From NCBI GenBank assembly GCA_003250275.1, contig QKGW01000167.1, positions 1 to 12,027 on the forward strand: a DNA stretch of 12,027 nucleotides. Reading direction: 5' to 3'. Below the pieces are notes generated by a model. The model was not told the origin of the DNA, made no database searches, and saw nothing but the letters and a program-made list of their open reading frames with translations. Source of the stretch: Alphaproteobacteria bacterium (lineage in GTDB: Bacteria; Pseudomonadota; Alphaproteobacteria; Rhodospirillales; Rhodospirillaceae). The position numbers and the translations under genes were made by a program. Shown piece after piece: positions 1-6,334 of this stretch (the stretch's first letter is position 1; every line of letters starts with the position of its first letter).

Positions 1-1119
1 CCCCGCCGGGCAGATCCGCGCGAGCATCTGCGCGTCGTGGCCCGCGCCCGAAGGCATCCGCTTGACGCTGAGGCCGAGGGCTTCGGCGTTGGCAGCGACG
101 CGGCCGATCACCTCGGGCGCGAACGGCACCGGGGCGAAGCGCGCGAGGCTGCGATGGCTGACCGCAACGCCCTCGTTGGCGGCGGTGGCGGCGACGAAAT
201 CGTGCAACGCCGATTCGGCAGCCTTGAGCTTTTCGTCGTCGGTGTTGCGCAAATCGACGGTAATCGTCACGCGGTTCGGCACGACGTTGACGAGATTGGG
301 CTCAATCGACCAATAGCCGACGGTCGCGACCTGATCGCCGCCGATTTCGTGCGCCAGCGAGCGGGCGAATACCGCAACCGCCGCGGCGACGAACCCGGCG
401 TCGTGGCGCATCCGCATCGGCGTGGTGCCGGCGTGGTTGGAGACCCCCGTGAAGGTGAATTCGGTCCAGGAGATGCCCTGCACCTGCTCGACCGCGCCGA
501 TCGCGAGGCCCTCGGCGTCGAGCACCGGGCCCTGCTCGATGTGCAATTCGACGTAGGCCTTCACCGGGTTGGCGGCGGCGCCGAGCGGCGCTTCGCCGCG
601 CCAGCCGATCGCATCCAGGCATTCGCCGACGGTCGGGCCGTCGATCCCCCGGGTGGCGAGCACGGCGTCGCCGTCGAGCCCGCCGACGAAGGCGAGGCTG
701 CCCATCATGTCGGGCTGGAAGCGCGAGCCTTCCTCGTTGGTGAAGAACGCGACCGCGAGCGGCGCGTCGGTGACGATCCCGGCGTCGTTCAGGGTCTCGA
801 CCACTTCGAGCCCGGCGAGCACGCCGAGGTTGCCGTCGTAGAGGCCGCCGGTGCGCACGGTGTCGATGTGCGAGCCCATCATCACCGGCGCGCCGCCGCG
901 CTTGCCCGCGCGCACGCCGACGACGTTGCCGACCGCGTCGACCCGCACGTCGAGGCCGAGGTCCTTCATCCACCCGGCCACGAGTTCGCGGCCCTGGCGG
1001 TCCTCGTCGGAGAGCGCGAGGCGGCAGACGCCGCCGCCCGGCAGCGCACCGACCTCGCCGAGCCGCTTGAGACGCGCGACGAGACGGTCGCCGTCGACGC
1101 GCAGATTGGAACGGGTCAT
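1..1119 (-). CDS. M20-family zinc amidohydrolase (N-carbamoyl-L-amino acid hydrolase / allantoate amidohydrolase type), 3' end cut by window
   Basis: Cytoplasmic metal-dependent amidohydrolase that would cleave an N-carbamoyl or related amide bond of an amino acid. It reads as 373 codons from ATG 1119 to the window edge without a stop. Family members are about 410 residues, so roughly 35-40 C-terminal residues, including the last zinc ligand histidine, lie outside. Visible motifs are GSHIDT (82-87, metal ligand H84), YDGNLG (94-99, ligand D95), TNEEGSRF (from 127, catalytic E129 and ligand E130), ELHIEQGPVL (ligand H193), SNHAGTTPM (227-235) and GAGHDAQM (358-365). The start shares ATGA (1116-1119) with the upstream lyase gene and is preceded by GGAGGT six bases away, so the two are probably translated together. 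The TNEEGSRF form is typical of the L-carbamoylase / beta-ureidopropionase branch. Exact substrate is not readable; a YgeY-like role beside the lyase is an alternative. Confidence 0.9.
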   Translation of the reverse strand, partial: MTRSNLRVDGDRLVARLKRLGEVGALPGGGVCRLALSDEDRQGRELVAGWMKDLGLDVRVDAVGNVVGVRAGKRGGAPVMMGSHIDTVRTGGLYDGNLGVLAGLEVVETLNDAGIVTDAPLAVAFFTNEEGSRFQPDMMGSLAFVGGLDGDAVLATRGIDGPTVGECLDAIGWRGEAPLGAAANPVKAYVELHIEQGPVLDAEGLAIGAVEQVQGISWTEFTFTGVSNHAGTTPMRMRHDAGFVAAAVAVFARSLAHEIGGDQVATVGYWSIEPNLVNVVPNRVTITVDLRNTDDEKLKAAESALHDFVAATAANEGVAVSHRSLARFAPVPFAPEVIGRVAANAEALGLSVKRMPSGAGHDAQMLARICPAG

Positions 1120-2324
1120 GCCTCCACCTCCGCGGGCGTGCGCCCGACCAGCTGGGTGTAGGTCTCGGGGTCGGTCGCGCCCTCGGTGCCGAACACCAGC
1201 ACCCGCGACTCCGGCCCGAGGCCGAGGGTTTCCGCCATCCCCGGCGCGGCGAGCGACGCGAGGCAGCCGGCGAGCCCGGCGACCGCGCTCTCGCCCGCGG
1301 CGAACGGCGCATCGCCGCCGATGCCGTCGGCGAGCAGGGTCATCACCGCGACCGCGGCGGAATCCGGAACGATGAGGAAATCGGACGCGGCCTCGTCGAG
1401 AATTTCCCAGGCGAGCAGCGAAATCTCGCCGCAGGCGAGACCCGCCATCACCGTATCGAGGTCGCCGCCGACCGCCACCGGGTGGCCCGCCTTGGCGGTT
1501 TCGAACAGGCAGGCGGCGTTCTCCGGCTCGACAACGACGATGCGCGGCAGCGCCGCGCCGTAGGTCTCCCACGCCTGCGCGGTGCAGGCGGCGGCCATCC
1601 CGCCGACGCCGCCCTGGAGGAAGATGTGGGTCGGCGGTTCGGGCAGCGCGGCGTAGGCCTCGGCGGCCATCACCGTATAGCCCTGCATCACGTCGCGCGG
1701 CACTTCCATGTAGCCGGGGTACGAGGTGTCGGAAACGACGAACCAGCCGTTCCGGGCGGCGTCGGCATCGGCCTGGCGCACCGCCTCGTCGTAGTTGCCG
1801 TCCACGCGCACGACCTTCGCGCCATAGGCGGCGATCGCGTCCGCGCGGCCGACGGAAACCGTCTTATGGATGTAGATCACGCATTCCGCACCGAAGAGCT
1901 TGGCACCCCAGGCGACCGAGCGGCCGTGGTTGCCGTCGGTGGCGGAGGTCACCGTGATCGCGCGCACCGCCTCGGCGTACTTGCCCGAGGTGAGATCGGC
2001 GGTGCTGGCGTCGATGCCCCGGCGCTTGAGTTCGGCCTTGAGCAGGCGGCAGACCGCGTACGCGCCGCCGAGCGCCTTGAAGCTGCCGAGCCCGAAACGC
2101 GCCGCCTCGTGCTTGTACCAGACCTTGCCGAGACCGGCTGCCTTGGCGAGACCGGCGAGATCGTAGAGCGGCGTCTCCGCGTAGCCGGGCCAGGCGGAAA
2201 TCTCGGCCTGGGCGGCGACGAAGCCCTCGGGCGAGAGCACCGCGCGCTGGCGCGGGCCGATTGCGCCGCTGCGGACGTGCGGATTGGGCTGATGGCGGAG
2301 CTTGTCGGCGGAAACCAGGGACAT
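1116..2324 (-). CDS. dpaL: Diaminopropionate ammonia-lyase (PLP, fold type II)
   Basis: PLP enzyme of 402 residues. Known members of this family convert 2,3-diaminopropionate (both D and L forms) to pyruvate and two ammonia, and can also act on D-serine. The PLP-binding lysine is K83 in GLGSFKALGG. D130 in SATDGNHGR and D199 in VVSDTSYPGY correspond in order and spacing to the catalytic aspartates of E. coli YgeX (D120, D189), and the phosphate-binding loop GGVGG is at 238-242. Length matches the family. The ATG at 2324 has AGGA six bases upstream. It lies 63 bases after dctP in the TRAP operon, separated by a perfect hairpin, and overlaps the next gene by four bases. The context makes it the terminal deaminating step of the imported compound. 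A threonine dehydratase-like enzyme is less likely because the motif set fits the diaminopropionate branch. Confidence 0.93.
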   Translation of the reverse strand: MSLVSADKLRHQPNPHVRSGAIGPRQRAVLSPEGFVAAQAEISAWPGYAETPLYDLAGLAKAAGLGKVWYKHEAARFGLGSFKALGGAYAVCRLLKAELKRRGIDASTADLTSGKYAEAVRAITVTSATDGNHGRSVAWGAKLFGAECVIYIHKTVSVGRADAIAAYGAKVVRVDGNYDEAVRQADADAARNGWFVVSDTSYPGYMEVPRDVMQGYTVMAAEAYAALPEPPTHIFLQGGVGGMAAACTAQAWETYGAALPRIVVVEPENAACLFETAKAGHPVAVGGDLDTVMAGLACGEISLLAWEILDEAASDFLIVPDSAAVAVMTLLADGIGGDAPFAAGESAVAGLAGCLASLAAPGMAETLGLGPESRVLVFGTEGATDPETYTQLVGRTPAEVEA

Positions 2325-2352
2325 GTTCGATCCTGTCGCGATCTTGGGGAAC

Positions 2353-2376
2353 GGCGGGCCGCCGGAACGGCCCGCC
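2353..2376 (-). promoter_or_regulatory. Intercistronic hairpin between dctP and the lyase gene
   Basis: There is a perfect 9-bp inverted repeat, GGCGGGCCG (2353-2361) and CGGCCCGCC (2368-2376), with a 6-base loop, in the 63-base gap after the dctP stop. No T-run follows in the direction of transcription, so it is a poor intrinsic terminator. Such elements after binding-protein genes commonly stabilise the upstream mRNA or lower downstream expression, which would let DctP exceed the enzymes. Sequence seen; role inferred. Confidence 0.6.
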
Positions 2377-2387
2377 GGGTCGGATAC

Positions 2388-3425
2388 TTACTTCGACGCG
2401 TCGTCGATCGCGGCGAGGAAGGACTTCATCATGTCCTCACCCTCGGCGCCGTACTTCTCGGCGATGATCTTCTCCACCGCCGGCTGCGCGGCCTTGCGGA
2501 ACGCGGTCTTCTCGGCCGGGGTCGGGGTGTAGACCTCCATCGTCTTGGCGAGCGCCGGCAGGCCGCGGTCGGACGCCTCGATGATGCGGCTGATGCCGCG
2601 GCCGGCGACGATCGCCGACTTCGCGGCGGCGGTCACGACGGTCTTCTCGTCGGGGGTCAGGCTGTCCCAGAACTTCGCGTTGATCACCCAGACGTAGGGC
2701 GCGAAGAGGTGGTTGGTGAGCGACAGGTACTTCTGCACTTCGTTGAACTTGGCGAAGGAGATGATCGGCACCGGGTTCATCTGGCCGTCGGCGACGCCGG
2801 TCTGGAGCGCGGTGTAAACCTCGGCCCAGGCGATCGCGGCGGGCTGGCCGCCGAGCGAGGACACCACGGTCTTGTGGGTGTCGAGGCCCATGGTGCGGAT
2901 CTTGAGGCCTTCCATGTCCTTCGGCGACTTGATCTGGTGCTTGGAGTTGGTGAAGGCGAAGAACCCGCCCGAATCGCCGAAGCCGAGCACCTTCATGCCG
3001 GTCTTCTTTTCGATGTCGGCGGAGAGCTTCTGGCCGAACGGACCGTCGAACACCGCGTAGGTGGTGGAGATGTTCGGGAACGCGAACGGCACGTCGAGCA
3101 CGCCGATCATCGGATACGCGGAGGCGAAGCCGCCGACCGAGTGGATGCCCGACTGCACCACGCCCGCCTTCACCTGGGCGAGCACTTCGGCGTCCTTGCC
3201 GAGCTGGCCGTTCGGGAAGGTCTGCACCTCGACGGCGCCGTTGGTGCCGCTCTCGACGAGGTTCTTGAACACCGTGGCCATCGCGCCGGTGGCGTTGTCG
3301 AAGGGATCGTCGTTGTTGAGGTGGTGAAGCTTGAGGACCTTGGCGGCCATGGCCGGCGCCGGCGCGGCGAACGCGGCGGCGAGGCCGATGGCGGTGACGG
3401 CGAGAGTGGATTTGAACCAGTTCAT
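2388..3425 (-). CDS. dctP: TRAP transporter solute-binding protein, DctP family
   Basis: Periplasmic binding protein of 345 residues that captures an organic anion and delivers it to the DctQM permease. A signal peptide covers residues 1-27/28: positively charged start with K5, hydrophobic stretch, then PAMAA before KVLKL. The mature protein has the DctP signatures: FPNGQLGKDAE near 70, GLKIRTMG with R177 (the position of the conserved arginine that grips the ligand carboxylate in this family), and AWAEVYTALQTGVADGQ from 199 to 215. The ATG at 3425 has GGAGG seven bases upstream. It is the third TRAP gene, 31 bases after dctM, unlike many operons where the binding protein comes first. R177 implies a carboxylated ligand; the neighbouring genes suggest an N-substituted amino acid, but this cannot be read from the sequence. 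Confidence 0.95.
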   Translation of the reverse strand: MNWFKSTLAVTAIGLAAAFAAPAPAMAAKVLKLHHLNNDDPFDNATGAMATVFKNLVESGTNGAVEVQTFPNGQLGKDAEVLAQVKAGVVQSGIHSVGGFASAYPMIGVLDVPFAFPNISTTYAVFDGPFGQKLSADIEKKTGMKVLGFGDSGGFFAFTNSKHQIKSPKDMEGLKIRTMGLDTHKTVVSSLGGQPAAIAWAEVYTALQTGVADGQMNPVPIISFAKFNEVQKYLSLTNHLFAPYVWVINAKFWDSLTPDEKTVVTAAAKSAIVAGRGISRIIEASDRGLPALAKTMEVYTPTPAEKTAFRKAAQPAVEKIIAEKYGAEGEDMMKSFLAAIDDASK

Positions 3426-3456
3426 GCGGAAGCCTCCGTTATCTTGGCGATGAAAC

Positions 3457-4737
3457 TCAAAGACCCATGAGATGCGGAACGAACAGGGTGAGGCGCGGGA
3501 AGAAGGCGATCGCCATCAGCACCAGCACCTCGACGGCGATGAACGGCCAGAGCGAACGGGCGATCCGCTCGATCCGCTCGCCGGTGATCGACGCGAGCAC
3601 GAACAGGCAGGCGCCCACCGGCGGCGTCATCAGCGAGATGTTGAGGGCGAGAACGATCATCACGCCCGCATGGACCGGGTTCATCCCGATCGCGTTGGTG
3701 AGCGGCACCAGCACCGGCGCGAGGATGATCAGCGCGGCGTTGATGTCCATGAACATGCCGATCATCATCAGCAGCACGAGGATCATGCCGATCACCGCGT
3801 CGGGATCGGTGGAGAGCGAGAGGAACAGCGCCGCGACCTTCTGCGGAATCTGGTTGAAGGTCATCCACCAGCCGAGGATCGAGGCCGAGGCGATGATCAG
3901 GAACACCACGCCGGTGATCCGCGCGGTGCGCTCGAGCATCTCGTACATGTCGGCCCAGGTGATCGAGCGATAGAGCCCGGCGCCGATGACGAGGGCGTAG
4001 AGCACCGCGACCGCCGCCGCCTCGGTCGGCGTCACCACGCCGCCGAGGATGCCGCCGAGGATGATCACCGGCATCACGATCGCGAGGAACGACGAGCGGA
4101 AGGTGCGCAGGATCAGCATCAGGCTGGGGCCGCCGGTTCCCTTCGGCAGGCCGAGCCTGCGCCCGAGCGCGGCGATCACCGCCATGCAGGTGAGCGCGAT
4201 CAGGAGGCCGGGGAGAATCCCCGCGGCGAACAAGCCGGCGATCGAGACGCCCATCAGCGAGCCGTAGATCACCATCAGGTTCGAGGGCGGAATCGTCGGG
4301 CCGATGATCGAGCCGGCGGCGGTGACGGCGCAGGCGAACGGGCGCGAGTAGCCCTGCTTGACCATCGCCGGAACCAGGGTGTTGCCGAACGCCGCGGCAT
4401 CCGACACCGCCGCGCCGGTCATCCCCGCGAACAGCACCGAGGCGACCATGTTGGAGTGCGCGAGGCCGCCGCGCATGTAGCCGACGAGCGCGTTGGCGAA
4501 TTCGACGAGGCGCGCGGTGATGCCCGACTTGTTCATGATCTCGCCGGCGAGGATGAAGAACGGCATCGCCATGAAGGTGAAGAGGTCGAGGCCCTCGAAA
4601 AAGCGCTTCGGCGCCATCGTCAGGAAGGCGTCGCCGCCGAGCTGGAAGAGCCCGACCACGCCCGCGATGCCGAGAGTGAAGCCGACCGGAAGGCCGATGA
4701 ACATCAGACCGAAAAAGACGACCGCGACGGTGATCAT
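3457..4737 (-). CDS. dctM: TRAP transporter large permease, DctM family
   Basis: Inner-membrane protein of 426 residues and the main translocation subunit of a sodium-driven TRAP transporter. Almost the whole chain is hydrophobic, with about 11-12 membrane segments. Family motifs are visible: FILAGEIMNKSGIT near 57-71, GPTIPPSNLMVIYG near the middle, TPTEAAAVAVLYALVIGAG, and the late ISLMTPPVGACLFVLAS. The reading frame stays open upstream to 5319, but the start chosen is ATG 4737. It has GGAGG seven bases before it, begins directly with the first membrane helix (MITVAVVFFG), and shares ATGA 4734-4737 with the stop of dctQ. The extra upstream frame overlaps dctQ in another frame and is an artefact of high GC. 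The gene is followed by dctP after 31 bases. Confidence 0.96.
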   Translation of the reverse strand: MITVAVVFFGLMFIGLPVGFTLGIAGVVGLFQLGGDAFLTMAPKRFFEGLDLFTFMAMPFFILAGEIMNKSGITARLVEFANALVGYMRGGLAHSNMVASVLFAGMTGAAVSDAAAFGNTLVPAMVKQGYSRPFACAVTAAGSIIGPTIPPSNLMVIYGSLMGVSIAGLFAAGILPGLLIALTCMAVIAALGRRLGLPKGTGGPSLMLILRTFRSSFLAIVMPVIILGGILGGVVTPTEAAAVAVLYALVIGAGLYRSITWADMYEMLERTARITGVVFLIIASASILGWWMTFNQIPQKVAALFLSLSTDPDAVIGMILVLLMMIGMFMDINAALIILAPVLVPLTNAIGMNPVHAGVMIVLALNISLMTPPVGACLFVLASITGERIERIARSLWPFIAVEVLVLMAIAFFPRLTLFVPHLMGL

Positions 4738-5258
4738 CGGCCCGCCTCCGTGACCAGACCGCTGCCGGTGCGGTCCTTGTCGCGCACCATCGTCACGACG
4801 ATCTGGAACGCGGCGAGTCCGGCGGACACCGGCACCGAGGCGAACGGCACGAGCATCGAGATGCCGAAGATCGTCGCGTACTGGTTCGCGCCCTCGGCGG
4901 TCATCGCGATGCCGTAGAGGGTGAGGAAGGCGAAGAAGGCAACGGCGATGCAATCGAGCCCGATGCGGGCGGCGCGCTGCGCGGTGCGCGGCAACTTCAT
5001 CAGCAGCAGTTCGAAGCCGATGTGCTCGCGGCGGAAGCAACCGACCGAAACCGCGAGCAGCGCGCCCCAGATCATGATGTAACGCGACAGTTCCTCGGTC
5101 CAGGTGATGCCCCAGCCGAACACGTAACGGGAGGCGACGCCGAGCCAGATGATCAGCACCATCGTCGCCATCAGGGCGACGCAGACCGCCTGGACGATGC
5201 GGTTGACCTCCGCGCCGAGGCGCACGAGCGAGGCGGATGCGGACGAACGGGTGGGCAT
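4734..5258 (-). CDS. dctQ: TRAP transporter small permease, DctQ family
   Basis: Four-helix inner-membrane protein of 174 residues that partners DctM. Hydrophobic segments lie near residues 24-44, 60-75, 100-125 and 135-155. The typical DctQ stretch SRYVFGWGITWTEELSRYIM is present at about 43-62, and RREHIGFELLL follows at 76-86. The ATG at 5258 has AGGGAAA five bases upstream. It is the first gene of the leftward operon, so the promoter should lie in 5259-5334. Translation is probably coupled to dctM by the ATGA overlap. DctQ sequences diverge widely, but position, size and the WTEELSRY segment make the call firm. Confidence 0.94.
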   Translation of the reverse strand: MPTRSSASASLVRLGAEVNRIVQAVCVALMATMVLIIWLGVASRYVFGWGITWTEELSRYIMIWGALLAVSVGCFRREHIGFELLLMKLPRTAQRAARIGLDCIAVAFFAFLTLYGIAMTAEGANQYATIFGISMLVPFASVPVSAGLAAFQIVVTMVRDKDRTGSGLVTEAGR

Positions 5259-5280
5259 CGGCGTTTCCCTGGTTGCTGGC

Positions 5281-5297
5281 CGGGCGACCGCCGCCCG
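5281..5297 (-). other. Short hairpin in the TRAP mRNA leader
   Basis: A 6-bp inverted repeat, CGGGCG (5281-5286) and CGCCCG (5292-5297), with a 5-base loop lies between the proposed TRAP promoter and the dctQ start. It is short, and in DNA this rich in G and C it may arise by chance. No riboswitch-like architecture is visible around it. Confidence 0.3.
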
Positions 5298-5305
5298 ACC
5301 CGCTG

Positions 5306-5334
5306 AGGATGGAAAACAATTTTCAGAATGTCAA
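5306..5334 (-). promoter_or_regulatory. Likely promoter of the TRAP/lyase operon
   Basis: On the minus strand a perfect -35 box TTGACA (5334-5329) is followed after 17 bases by CATCCT (5311-5306), a weak -10 box matching three of six consensus positions. Transcription would start near 5300, about 40 bases before dctQ. The 13-bp palindrome 5312-5324 lies entirely in the spacer between the two boxes, a classic repressor position. The -35 and spacing are seen; promoter activity is inferred. Confidence 0.5.
5312..5324. promoter_or_regulatory. Candidate RpiR operator, perfect palindrome GAAAA-N3-TTTTC
   Basis: GAAAACAATTTTC is a perfect inverted repeat with 5-base arms and a 3-base centre. It stands out as an AT-rich island in very GC-rich DNA, exactly between divergent operons, one of which begins with an RpiR-family regulator. 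Its arm ATTTTCAG (5319-5326) recurs 30 bases later at 5349-5356, so bound dimers would sit on nearly the same face of the helix. GAAA/TTTC-like palindromes fit the two-fold symmetry of RpiR dimers; binding itself is inferred. Confidence 0.5.
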
Positions 5335-5346
5335 CTCGGTGATAAT
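5320..5346 (+). promoter_or_regulatory. Possible promoter of the rpiR operon
   Basis: On the plus strand GATAAT (5341-5346) matches five of six -10 positions. TTTTCA (5320-5325) matches four of six -35 positions, but the spacing is only 15 bases. Transcription would begin near 5353, leaving a leader of about 60 bases before the proposed rpiR start. The element overlaps both candidate operators, which would allow autoregulation. This is a weak call. Confidence 0.3.
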
Positions 5347-5354
5347 CTATTTTC
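5341..5354. promoter_or_regulatory. Second candidate operator, imperfect palindrome GATAA-N4-TTTTC
   Basis: GATAATCTATTTTC matches the 5312-5324 palindrome in its right arm exactly and in four of five bases of its left arm, but its spacer is one base longer. The centres are about 29.5 bases apart, close to three helical turns. A paired site of this kind is consistent with cooperative binding between the two divergent promoters. Low confidence on its own. Confidence 0.35.
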
Positions 5355-5400
5355 AGTTCGACGCCGTGCCGGACCGTGCTACGCAGGCCTCAGGACAGTT

Positions 5401-5405
5401 GGAGG
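5401..5405 (+). promoter_or_regulatory. Ribosome binding site that decides the rpiR start
   Basis: GGAGG lies 8 bases before TTG 5414 and 11 before GTG 5417. The only in-frame ATG near the HTH domain (5309) has no properly spaced site and lies upstream of the candidate plus-strand promoter, so a non-ATG start here is preferred. Confidence 0.5.
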
Positions 5406-5413
5406 ATCGCAGG

Positions 5414-6334
5414 TTGGTGAAACCCAAGGATGTGAAAAGCCTGGAAGCCCGCATCCAGACCCACTACGGCACCCTGCCCCCGGCGGAGAAGCGTCTCGCC
5501 GACCTCCTGCTCGGCTTCCCCGGCGACATCGCCACCTATTCGGCAAGCGAACTCGCGGAAATGGCGGGCACCTCCAACGCCGCGGCGACTCGTTTCTTCC
5601 GCCGCCTCGGCTACAAGGACTTTTCCGAGGCGCGGCGGATGGTGCGCGGCGCGCGCAGCTGGGGCTCGCCGGTCTACCTCTCCGGCCCCGAGGACCGCTC
5701 GCGCCAGAGCAGCAAGACCGTCGCCGCCCACATCGCGCGCGAAACCACCAACGTCGCCCGCACCCTCGAAGCGCTGCGCCCCGACCTCCTGCGCGAGGCC
5801 GCCGACGCGCTGGTCAAGGCCCGCCGGGTGTTCGTCGCCGGGTTCCGCAACAGCCGCGTTCTCGCGCTCTACCTCCACCGCCAGCTCGGCCTCGCGCGCG
5901 ACGGCGTGATCCTCGTGCCCTCCGCCGGCGAGACCCTCGGCGAGGACCTCGCCCAGCTCGACAGCGACGACGTGCTCGTCGTCATCGGCTTCCGCCGCCG
6001 CGTCACCGCGGTCGAACGCCTGCTCGCGGTGGCGCGCCGCCGCGCCTGCCGCATCCTCCTGATCGCCGATCCGTCGATCTCGGCGCTGCCGCGCGTCGCC
6101 GATTGGACGCTGGTGTGCGAGGTCCGCTCGGAATCGCTCTACGACAGCTACACCGCGCCGATGAGCGTGCTCAACCTGCTCTGCGGCGCGACCTTCCGCG
6201 CCGCGATGCCGCACTCCTACGAACGCCTGCGCGACATCGAGGCGCTGCACGACGAACTCGAAGAACTCGACACCTCCAACTGGATCGACCGCGTCGGCGT
6301 CGGCGGCGGCGACGTCGAGGAGGCCGGAGAATGA
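5414..6334 (+). CDS. RpiR-family transcriptional regulator (HTH + SIS domain)
   Basis: DNA-binding regulator of 306 residues. An N-terminal RpiR helix-turn-helix domain (about 10-80) includes ATYSASELAEMAGTSNAAAT and RFFRRLGYKDFSEAR. A C-terminal SIS domain (about 130-265) normally senses a phosphosugar or related metabolite; the strand RRVFVAGFRNSRVLAL and the segment DVLVVIGFRRR carry its fold. The start is uncertain. TTG 5414 with GGAGG eight bases upstream is chosen, GTG 5417 is nearly equivalent, and ATG 5309 would add 35 residues that look non-coding. Both short forms fit the family size (about 280-300). It is the first gene of the rightward operon, divergent from the TRAP genes and overlapping the deacylase gene by ATGA. 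The location suggests it controls both operons and itself. SIS residues that usually bind a phosphosugar (SxxS-like loop) appear as GFRNSR, so its effector may differ. Confidence 0.9.
   Translation: MVKPKDVKSLEARIQTHYGTLPPAEKRLADLLLGFPGDIATYSASELAEMAGTSNAAATRFFRRLGYKDFSEARRMVRGARSWGSPVYLSGPEDRSRQSSKTVAAHIARETTNVARTLEALRPDLLREAADALVKARRVFVAGFRNSRVLALYLHRQLGLARDGVILVPSAGETLGEDLAQLDSDDVLVVIGFRRRVTAVERLLAVARRRACRILLIADPSISALPRVADWTLVCEVRSESLYDSYTAPMSVLNLLCGATFRAAMPHSYERLRDIEALHDELEELDTSNWIDRVGVGGGDVEEAGE

Noticed and set aside
1482..3470. 662-residue open frame on the plus strand across the lyase and dctP genes
   Set aside because: It is antisense to two genes with full family motifs. Its protein is rich in R, G, E, H and D with no recognisable domain, as expected for GC-rich shadow frames.
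3472..4917. 481-residue plus-strand frame opposite dctM
   Set aside because: Its composition is dominated by E, D, H and R because it is the complement of membrane-helix codons. It has no ribosome site or known motif.
4738..5319. N-terminal extension of the dctM frame to 5319
   Set aside because: The translated extension is arginine-rich, overlaps dctQ, and would put the start beyond the dctQ start. ATG 4737 has a good ribosome site and begins the first helix.
5149..6330. Upstream extension of the deacylase frame
   Set aside because: It overlaps rpiR in another frame and is low-complexity R/P-rich. The amidohydrolase fold begins at 6331.
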